From positions 9,447-37,478 of the forward strand of contig BQXS01012576.1 in NCBI GenBank assembly GCA_024181965.1: a stretch of DNA of 28,032 bases. Direction: 5' to 3'. This DNA comes from Aduncisulcus paluster. Taxonomy: Eukaryota; Fornicata. The translations under genes were made by a program, and so were the position numbers. The notes below the pieces were generated by a model that saw only the letters and a program-made list of their open reading frames with translations, was not told the origin of the DNA and made no database searches. Below, piece by piece: positions 10,101 through 16,768 of this stretch. Position 1 is the first letter of the stretch. The number at the start of each line of letters is the position of its first letter.

Positions 10101-10643
10101 TTATTCCATCCTTTTGTTCTCTCTTGCTCTGAACTGGTCGAGAACATTATATTTCAAATTATTCAACATCTATCGTCATGTTCTGACTCTTCAGTTCAGC
10201 TTCACCCACAATATATTCAAAGATCCATCTCTAAACTTATCCATAACACTCAAAGTACCCATAATTCCTTGATATTGGGAGACATTGGTGTTCAAGAATA
10301 TGTAGAACCCGAAGAATTCAGCCAAATGCAGCTAAAATCTGGTATATTATCGCCAATTTCATCCTCGCCACTAAGTGATCGATCAATTCGATTAAATCAT
10401 CCAATGATTCAGGCTTTTGTCGATAACAATTCTAATTTGCTTGATATTTTTGTAAAAAATGGAATATATCCCCTGAACCCAAGAATTTATATACCAAAAC
10501 TCCATTATATTGATATTTTCAATGTTCAATTTCCATTTTCTGTCTTATTCAAGCTCTTGGATTGTGATAAGAAAAAGATCAGAATGTACTATGATATTAT
10601 GGAAATATTGCTATATTCTCAGGTAGAATCAATATTTTGTTAA
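7170..10643 (+). CDS. Large hypothetical protein, 1157 aa, probable beta-propeller
   Basis: This is a single long reading frame in AT-rich sequence with no in-frame stop, so it is almost certainly coding. I do not recognise the family. Roughly the first 950 residues are short beta-strand-like segments alternating with polar turns (for example HLILFDIDSLSCEIILSD, GKYSIQVFDFVQGVRMVI, FILNPDSHFHIEIPKASYPSFSPSNEYLLYST), which is the rhythm of degenerate WD40/propeller repeats, though the WD dipeptides are missing. An Asp/His/Ser-rich loop (SSDHDTHDSHDSYS) lies near residue 645. The last 150 residues look helical and include a conserved-looking C-terminal block (RIYIPKLHYIDIFNVQFPF) that could be a partner-binding module. 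There is no signal peptide or membrane helix. Such scaffolds occur in trafficking, autophagy and ciliary proteins, but no function can be assigned. Confidence 0.75.
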   Translation: MERLSLHDAQPILTPQSTTFRKGSYFLLKTTLKNGFGIYCSEKETILPIDFPTRFQLVPYNRVFCSFSASDSNRCLVDCFLHDSKDLDHYSSRYHLILFDIDSLSCEIILSDNIRLISSIGSDELGILYAPFGKLDCSIMRYDLESKKSFHFIHSVSNISHIVILPGDYICICCMKNDLEDHCPIFHLYQKGVCLWRFSSDIPIKMAKYSIPHPINSHIVCIHAVERYSDTITFIVDWFEQKVLCFFRGMNVPSFSNDGNFIAFYSSTHQRYVIHRCDIKNDNFDEVFHSELIPKHIGHSYQPQNICKDLFIFPQSNGFIGVVSLISWRYGRIGVGESWNGLIIPKHQNMQKKFNYLAKEKLDYEYFYVLPISPLFSSLPLLTLRLDSHLECLSLQEMALFPFPSLKNDIHSRLGTFCLLSQYNGKKYRVVAYNTKQQKIINFHDIERITKKISESSSLDYLESFEFAQVQASGLNQHDTPRCQRHVDYDDCIYPVCKALQCNSEGDSLFDIESPERCNSSMSVCGRFCILCAYVGGGKYSIQVFDFVQGVRMVIRDGLSQPHTVSVLYEKELNCLEICYYPERSSLASIYLYQIYFFQKCPSSYDVSQDSSAVSNFSSCYGESEELFKFYGSESIFESSDHDTHDSHDSYSFYSIELETIIDNLSPISHIILSLGWIVVFDGSVNSFSTSPSISVLSRDGTKLFSTSNNGGVKFKPKIIELDVDFLKSADDESIEKHSDQSCSTDDPVEVNPMSLLRLIACSIYKSDFESFLFILNPDSHFHIEIPKASYPSFSPSNEYLLYSTPKSVVVFSIIEMNEIYEVYYDDDDRGIREARFIIGSNDLFYFIQNSKLSIASISKRMCKTIPLVSFSSLCQIIPIFPGAYSICRGECFDTLISSKIINSFDEEDSSDYSKVSPIRLHEGIRGIRGESRKMYDDFSGALFCVESNLCPFYPSLSACIDAKDIISSTISRYSFLLFHPFVLSCSELVENIIFQIIQHLSSCSDSSVQLHPQYIQRSISKLIHNTQSTHNSLILGDIGVQEYVEPEEFSQMQLKSGILSPISSSPLSDRSIRLNHPMIQAFVDNNSNLLDIFVKNGIYPLNPRIYIPKLHYIDIFNVQFPFSVLFKLLDCDKKKIRMYYDIMEILLYSQVESIFC

Positions 10644-10870
10644 TAATTTTGTTTATTTATTTCACGGTAATACAAAAAAAAGAGAACTTATCATCAATAT
10701 TAAATCCAATCTTCCCCGTTATAGCACTCCATGGGTTGATTCGAGCAAATTTGGAATAATACTATAAACTGATATCATTAAGCATAAAGTAAAAATAATT
10801 ATCTTGACAAAAGGTGGTCAACCAATAATAATCAAACAAAAAAAGGGAGAAAACGGGAGAATTTGTTATT

Positions 10871-11826
10871 TTAGTAAAATCCAGACTTGCCAGATTTCAC
10901 AACACATTTTTCTTCAAATGGTTGAACTTTCCATCCGTTTCCATTGTGAACAGCACCAACGGGGCAACCAAATTCACAGGTAAAGCATCCAATGCATTGT
11001 TTGGGCCTTGTTACAACGACAAGCTTCTTGGAGAGTTTCTTTTCACGTCTTTCAGTGGGATCCTCTGTACGATCCACCAAATCAAAAACATTGTAAGGAC
11101 ATTCACGGAAACATTTTCCACATCCTGTACAGATATCTGTCTCAATAACAGGAGGAAAAGAACTGTAAGAACGCATAGCACCAGGAGTACAGATTTTTCC
11201 AACAGCTTTCATAAATAATCCTCCGGAGGGAGACTTTGGTGCAGGAGTTTTCTTAATGATGCCATCAATAGCAATTTTGGCATTCACATCGATAAGAGAA
11301 TACTCTTTAGGACCCCAATGAGCAGATCCAGATTCAAATTTGGAAGCACTCTTTGTATGGATATAAGGAGCTACCACAACAAAGTAATGAGCAATATATC
11401 CGTGTTTAGGAGCAAGGATTTCTGATGCATGCTTGAAAAAGAGAGACTTCTTAGATCCACCACTGGTACTGAAAAAAACACAAGGCTTGTTTCCAAGATC
11501 TGGAATTCTTGGGGACATCATAATTTCTTGGGTAATTAAAGGTTCTTGGAAACCCCATACGGGAGCTCCAAAACAGAACCCGTCAAAATCATCAGAATTG
11601 AAGAGAGGGGTTTCTGGGCCACGGAGGGCCTTGTTAAGAGAGAATTCTTTCACTGAATGACCCATTGCACTAAAGATTCGGCCCATTTCCTGAGCGACAT
11701 GCTTTGTGTATCCGGTAAAGGAATTGTAGAGGATTGCAATCTGAATAAAGAATGAATATAGTTAATAAAACAGGGTAACAAATAATATCATGGAAATAAT
11801 AAAAATGGGTACCATACTCTAACCAT
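10871..11826 (-). CDS. Flavodoxin-2x[4Fe-4S] ferredoxin fusion (EFR1-like), spliced
   Basis: Exon 1 is 11818-11826 (9 nt, Met-Val-Arg), the intron is 11741-11817 (77 nt, GTATGG...TTCAG), and exon 2 is 10871-11740; the product is 292 aa. Splicing adds the start of a flavodoxin fold, IAILYNSFTGYTKHVA (residues 4-19), whose N-S-F-T-G-Y-T is the FMN-phosphate loop; the frame without the intron would start after it. A second flavin-side loop is GFCFGAPVWGF, with FFSTSGGS following. The C-terminus binds two cubane clusters: C207-x2-C210-x2-C213-x3-C217-P and C252-x2-C255-x2-C258-x3-C262-P. These fusions carry low-potential electrons in anaerobic protists and bacteria. The partner is unknown (for example PFOR or hydrogenase), and none is encoded nearby. 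No organelle-targeting presequence is visible, so a cytosolic site is likelier. It shares a 28-bp spacer with the divergent 75-aa ORF. Confidence 0.9.
11741..11817 (-). other. Spliceosomal intron of the flavodoxin/ferredoxin gene
   Basis: This 77-nt intron has donor GTATGG, a T-rich 3' end and acceptor TTCAG, in phase 0 after three codons. Removing it joins Met-Val-Arg directly to the first beta-strand of the flavodoxin fold, exactly where that family starts. Confidence 0.88.
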
Positions 11827-11854
11827 TGTGTAAGCAAAAGAAAGCTAGCGGCTT
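11827..11854. promoter_or_regulatory. 28-bp divergent spacer (minimal bidirectional promoter)
   Basis: The ATG of the flavodoxin/ferredoxin gene (minus) and the ATG of the 75-aa ORF (plus) are only 28 bases apart. If both genes are real, their core promoters must overlap or lie inside the opposite gene. The spacer holds the near-palindrome AAGCTAGCGGCTT; no TATA box is seen. Confidence 0.4.
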
Positions 11855-12082
11855 ATGCCAGTCACGTTCAACGAAGTGAGTCACTTGATTCAAGAATTCA
11901 TGTCTTTCATGATTAGACAAATTGAGGATTCTGACTTTGATATCAAGAATATTATTCATAATTCATATCAATTATCCTATCAAATTGAAAGATATTACAC
12001 ATTATCATGCAGAACTGATGAATTCACCAATAAGTGGATTAATTCACTGAAATATGATTTTACAAAAAATAATATTGAGTGA
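11855..12082 (+). CDS. Small hypothetical protein, 75 aa
   Basis: I do not recognise the family. The predicted protein is mostly helical and coiled-coil-like, with heptad-spaced hydrophobics (VSHLIQEFMSFMIRQI, then YQLSYQIERYY), two aromatic-rich stretches and an acidic-basic surface. The length and helical style are like small subunits of mediator, kinetochore or trafficking complexes, but there is no specific match. It is divergent from the flavodoxin/ferredoxin gene and lies 115 bases before the coiled-coil gene. It could be a chance ORF, although its composition (balanced charges, few rare residues) looks coding. Confidence 0.5.
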   Translation: MPVTFNEVSHLIQEFMSFMIRQIEDSDFDIKNIIHNSYQLSYQIERYYTLSCRTDEFTNKWINSLKYDFTKNNIE

Positions 12083-12197
12083 ATGAGGAATATTATGCAT
12101 AACAATGGAAGTAATAATGCGATATTTAGAGTTTTCAAAAAAGCAAAAACTCAAATAGTACATCTTCAATTTGACACAAGTAACAAACAATACAAAC

Positions 12198-13448
12198 ATG
12201 AATTCAGAAGGAATAGAAAAATCCGAATGGATTAAAGCAATAGAAGATCAAGCCAAATATCAAACAACCCATAATTCAAATACTGCCTCCTCAGAGACCC
12301 CAGATGTTTCAGACGTTCATATTTATGAGGGAAAATCTAAAAAAAGCCACTCATATCATCCAAAACATTCTTCAACTACACTAAAATCGTCAGAATACGT
12401 TCTTTATCCAACTCAAGCATTTCAATCGCCTCCCCACGTATATTCACCGTATATTCAAACATATGGAGCTCAAAATACTTCCCCACATGTTCAATTAGGT
12501 ATTCACACACATGATATATCCCCTAGGCATTTTCAACCTTCTCCTTCTCATAGTGTCGGCTTTGCAAGTCATGCAACACCAATGGCAGTAGGTCATGGAT
12601 TTTCAACTCAATATCAACCAATATTTTATCCCGGAGCCCCCATTGAATTTCCCGATCTCAAACAACCCAAATCTCCTGTGTATTATCAAAACCAGGTGAA
12701 ACATGAGAGGACGTCTGAGCATGGGAGTAAGAAAGAACATCATCATTCATCTCGTCATGCTCATCAGAAAAAACCGGTCTCTTCGGAGCCATTTTCATAT
12801 TCTACTCCAATTTCTTCCCATCCTAAAACGACCAGTGCTCTAAGTTCTGCTTCTAAACGATCTCGAAAGGCCAAACACTTTATGGAAGATTCCAGCCAAG
12901 ATGATTCTGCAGATTCTGTGAAAATGTCCATTGTCTCCGAGAAATCATTAAAGGGTGATAATGAACATATTTCTCTCAAGAATGTGCACAAATCTCCTGA
13001 TAAATCGATGAAATTTAAGGATTATTGTCCGGATTCGGGTTCACAGTCTGAAAAGAAACAAGAACAAAATGGTGACTTGGTATCGACCTCTGATCTAATT
13101 GCTCCAACGTTTGTTTCTGTTGATATTCCCACAAAAATATCATCATCCCCAAGAGTAACTGAGCTCCAACAACTCAAAGCTGATCACAAGGCTTTGCTCC
13201 ATACTCATTCGCTGCTGGAAATGACTGTAGAGGAACTGAAATCAAGTGTGGAAACGATAACGAAGGAGAAAACAGGCATTCAGGCTGAGCTTGTGAATGC
13301 AAAATCGACGATAAAATCTCTTGAGAATCAAGTTGATTTATTATTAAAAGAGAGAACCAAACAAAAGAACCAAAATGAGAAACAGGTGGATGTAATTTCA
13401 GCTCAAAAATATGCTGTTGAGGGAAGAAAAGAATCGAGACTGAAATGA
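12198..13448 (+). CDS. Coiled-coil protein, N-terminal part (frame 1 of a split gene)
   Basis: The ATG at 12198 is preferred; an upstream TTG in the same frame at 12171 is not a likely eukaryotic start. The 416 residues begin with a disordered part rich in His, Ser, Pro and Tyr (about residues 30-170, for example SPYIQTYGAQ and SPRHFQPSPSHS), followed by Ser/Lys-rich linkers. Residues from about 315 form a long coiled coil (LQQLKADHKALLHTHSLLEM... and LENQVDLLLKERTK). The frame ends at a TGA at 13446-13448 in the middle of coiled-coil sequence, while the next frame continues the coil from 13421 onward. It is therefore very likely the first half of one protein of about 818 aa. Family not recognised. 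Confidence 0.7.
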   Translation: MNSEGIEKSEWIKAIEDQAKYQTTHNSNTASSETPDVSDVHIYEGKSKKSHSYHPKHSSTTLKSSEYVLYPTQAFQSPPHVYSPYIQTYGAQNTSPHVQLGIHTHDISPRHFQPSPSHSVGFASHATPMAVGHGFSTQYQPIFYPGAPIEFPDLKQPKSPVYYQNQVKHERTSEHGSKKEHHHSSRHAHQKKPVSSEPFSYSTPISSHPKTTSALSSASKRSRKAKHFMEDSSQDDSADSVKMSIVSEKSLKGDNEHISLKNVHKSPDKSMKFKDYCPDSGSQSEKKQEQNGDLVSTSDLIAPTFVSVDIPTKISSSPRVTELQQLKADHKALLHTHSLLEMTVEELKSSVETITKEKTGIQAELVNAKSTIKSLENQVDLLLKERTKQKNQNEKQVDVISAQKYAVEGRKESRLK

Positions 13449-14653
13449 AGCATTTGAAGGAGCAACACGCAAGAGAAAGCCTTCAAAGTCAGAGAGAATT
13501 GGCTCAAGCAAGAAGAGAGGTGAAAGAATTAACCAAGGTTATTGAAGATAAAAAATGGGCTTCAATCTGTTCAGAAAAGAAATCAAAAGTCGTTGAATTT
13601 GGGATAAAGCCAGAATTGGATACAGGATCAAGAAAAGGTGTGAAAGATCATGATTCTTCTTCACTCCCAAATCAAAGTTCTCAACGATCGATAGAAATTG
13701 GACGAAAAAGTGGTATTGGTCAGAACTGGTCTGTTTCTGATGGATCTCCAACCTCTCAGCAATTATTTATTCAACCAGATCTTACAATTGATCATCCCAT
13801 TCCACAAAGTCAAAGTGATACCAGGGAAAAGAATGAATCTTCCAAAAGTCACGTGCATAGATATGTTCGAGATGAGGGTGAATCCAGAGAGAAACAATGG
13901 AAACGTCGCCTAGAATTTGAGAAATTTATGTATAAACAACGTCAACTCATGGGAGATAAAGAGGATTCTTCCCACAAATACATTGAGGATTCTTGTTCAA
14001 GATTTGATCACGAATTAAAATTTGAGGACAAATCTGAGTATGAGGAGGTGAGTGATCGTCAGAGGAAACGTAGCATGCCTGATGCAAGAGATGACAAATA
14101 TCATCCAGAACCTAGGCATTACATTCCTCCATATATATCTGAGCGTCAGCAGGAACAGGACTTTTCAAAGTTTCTTGAAGCCGAAAGTCGGGAAAAGGAT
14201 ACATTTATGAAACAAATGGATATGATGGCTGGTCGAACATCAAGGGATAGATTACCTCGAAAATCTCATGAAACTCCTCGTTCATCGCAGGTACAGGAAT
14301 CATCTTCAATTGATGATAAAAGGAAAAGAGAAGGGGAAGTTCGAGATTCACATTCTCCTCTAAAGAATTCTCCCAATAATGTTTATTCGTCGCATGAAAT
14401 GCCCCCTATTGCAACTGAGGTTGACTTTTTTGATATTCGTCGAAGATTGGGTGAAGCTCAAGCACAATTAAGTCAATTTCAACTCGAAAAAAAGAGGCTG
14501 ATGGAAGAATATGATCGCTTGTGTAGTTCCCAAATCAAAAAGAGGAGAGATATTGAACGCAAACATGCTTTAAATGAATCAATTGAAATATTTTCACATC
14601 GAGTGGCCACATACAAGGCTTTGGTGAAGGATTTGGAAGATATGCTAAGCTGA
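13445..14653 (+). CDS. Coiled-coil protein, C-terminal part (frame 2 of a split gene)
   Basis: The 402 residues read from an ATG that overlaps the TGA of the preceding ORF (ATGA). The same frame is open back to 13421 and encodes GKKRIETE just before this Met, which continues the heptads of the upstream ORF; this argues that the true joint is a frameshift and not a separate start. Contents: a coiled coil (residues 1-40, QRELAQARREVKELTKVI), a charged disordered middle with many Ser, Arg, Glu and Asp, and a C-terminal coiled coil (about residues 330-402: LSQFQLEKKRLMEEYDRL, then IEIFSHRVATYKALVKDLED). The C-terminal heptad pattern recalls ciliary and centrosomal proteins, but that is only a resemblance. 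Confidence 0.7.
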   Translation: MKHLKEQHARESLQSQRELAQARREVKELTKVIEDKKWASICSEKKSKVVEFGIKPELDTGSRKGVKDHDSSSLPNQSSQRSIEIGRKSGIGQNWSVSDGSPTSQQLFIQPDLTIDHPIPQSQSDTREKNESSKSHVHRYVRDEGESREKQWKRRLEFEKFMYKQRQLMGDKEDSSHKYIEDSCSRFDHELKFEDKSEYEEVSDRQRKRSMPDARDDKYHPEPRHYIPPYISERQQEQDFSKFLEAESREKDTFMKQMDMMAGRTSRDRLPRKSHETPRSSQVQESSSIDDKRKREGEVRDSHSPLKNSPNNVYSSHEMPPIATEVDFFDIRRRLGEAQAQLSQFQLEKKRLMEEYDRLCSSQIKKRRDIERKHALNESIEIFSHRVATYKALVKDLEDMLS

Positions 14654-15441
14654 TGCATCACTGTTGATGAAAGAAGAAATATTTATTAGATCTATTTGCC
14701 AAAAATAAGAAACCAAATATGACAAATATTAGATATTAAATATATAAAATATGTTTAAAATTGCAGAAAATATGAGGAAAGAAAACTTGTAAAAGAAAAT
14801 CACTCTTCATTTGGGTCTTCTTTTCAAGAATGAACCAACAACAAAATCATCCTAAAAACAACAGATTTGATTCAAAAAAAAAAAAAGGTATAAATCAAAT
14901 CATTAAATTTCTGTGGCGAATAATTAAAATAATGTTTTAGTTCAAAAATATATAAATTAAAATTTTAAAAAAATAAAGAAATGACAATAGGCAAAGAGGA
15001 GGAATTCAATCAAAAGAAAGAAAATCTATGAACCCACGATTTCTGAGATCTTACTAATATCATCTTGACATCTTTCATATCTATAATCTATTGAAAAATA
15101 ATAGTATTACCATCTTTCCGTGGAAAAATAATCATTGTTTTATATAAAAAAAATCTATTTTTGGAACAAATTATATTTTAGAATAAATTACAATACCCAA
15201 GAAGGAATAGAATAATAAAAATTGATTAAAAAAGTTCAACACCTTGGACAACGAACATGCAATATTAAAATATCCAAAAATAGAAACCAAAGCGTGAGAA
15301 AGAAAGGTTTTTGTTTCTTTGGTTGTTACGGACGAAAGATAATCAAAGAATGTATAAACAAAACATAAACAACAATAATATTAAAATTAATATCAAAATA
15401 ATAGAAAAAATAATAGAAATAATTCTGACGATCTCGACACC

Positions 15442-15866
15442 AACGATAAAATAAATGCTTAGATGTGAGATTTGTCAGATAGAATAGAATAATGATATTC
15501 TTTGGTCGGGAGATCTTTGTTTCTAACAAAAGGTTTAGAAGAAAATAAATAGCATTCTTTTGCTTCTTATTATTCTTATATATAATTTAAACAGAAAGAT
15601 CCCGAGGAGTTCAAGCAAAAAAAAGTTGTTGATCACGATGCTGGGTGCACACGTAGCAGTATTGTGAGACAGAAAACTATAAAACAAATATACTAAATAT
15701 AAACTATAAATAAGATAGAAGTGTGTGCTCACAGATACAAAATAATATATAAAAGATATAAAAATGGGAAGAATAAGAGAACGGATTGATAGTCAGAACA
15801 CTGTTCATACTGGACGATGAACTTATGTATATGTATGTTGAAGCAAATAATAGCAAGGATATAAAT
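15442..15866. repeat. Tandem duplication, copy 1 (425 bp)
   Basis: This is the first of two head-to-tail copies that read as identical. The unit begins with AACGATA, which also follows the second copy, giving 7-bp junction microhomology. It includes an unusually GC-richer island (about 15600-15665) with self-complementary words such as GCACAC/GTGTGC and GTGAG/CTCAC. Confidence 0.95.
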
Positions 15867-16291
15867 AACGATAAAATAAATGCTTAGATGTGAGATTTGT
15901 CAGATAGAATAGAATAATGATATTCTTTGGTCGGGAGATCTTTGTTTCTAACAAAAGGTTTAGAAGAAAATAAATAGCATTCTTTTGCTTCTTATTATTC
16001 TTATATATAATTTAAACAGAAAGATCCCGAGGAGTTCAAGCAAAAAAAAGTTGTTGATCACGATGCTGGGTGCACACGTAGCAGTATTGTGAGACAGAAA
16101 ACTATAAAACAAATATACTAAATATAAACTATAAATAAGATAGAAGTGTGTGCTCACAGATACAAAATAATATATAAAAGATATAAAAATGGGAAGAATA
16201 AGAGAACGGATTGATAGTCAGAACACTGTTCATACTGGACGATGAACTTATGTATATGTATGTTGAAGCAAATAATAGCAAGGATATAAAT
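15867..16291. repeat. Tandem duplication, copy 2 (425 bp)
   Basis: This second copy reads as identical to 15442-15866. AACGATA recurs at 16292-16298, after which the sequence diverges. No gene is duplicated. Confidence 0.95.
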
Positions 16292-16768
16292 AACGATATA
16301 ATAGGAAAATTCAATATATTCTAAAAATAGAAAAGATATATAATGTTCATCAGTTTGAGAATTGAGACGATCTAGAACAATATATATTTGTAATAAAAAA
16401 GATATAATATGAAATCAAGAGAAATAAAATGAAAACAGCTCGATAAATTGAAGAAAAACACAACAAGGATTATTCTTCAAACGAATTAAAAAAAAAAAAA
16501 AAAATCTTAAGTTTGAAATGAAATCAATAGAATGGGATTCGAACAATAAAAAGTTGAAATTTAAATATTTGACCATCAAAAAATAGTATTAAAATCGAAT
16601 TATCAACTAAATTATTAATTATCGAAAGCAAAAAGAGCAAATAAATCAAGAAATCAGAGAAATATTGGAGAAAAACACTAAAATTAGAAACTGAGAGTGA
16701 GGAAATAATTAGTAGTCATGATAAATATAACAAAAACTTATAACAAATCAATTGGGTTTGTTCATATT

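Larger units (their letters stand above)
14654..16768. other. 2.1-kb AT-rich convergent intergenic region
   Basis: It lies between the 3' ends of two converging genes and shows no credible protein gene; ORFs such as 15535-15732 (and its exact copy at 15960-16157) are Phe/Leu/Ile/Tyr-rich products of AT-rich DNA. It contains A-tracts (for example 14875-14886 and 16490-16503), the AAAGAAA...TTTCTTT inverted repeat near 15300, and an exact 425-bp tandem duplication. No tRNA, rRNA or snRNA consensus was found. Confidence 0.6.

Noticed and set aside
13385-13400. Possible intron GTGGATGTAATTTCAG in the coiled-coil gene
   Set aside because: It is only 16 nt, and removing it leads to a frame that is not the one used downstream.
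15535-15732. 65-codon minus ORF repeated exactly at 15960-16157, with membrane-like composition
   Set aside because: Phe/Leu/Ile/Tyr richness follows from AT-rich DNA, and the duplication is explained by the 425-bp tandem repeat. No start context or homology supports it.
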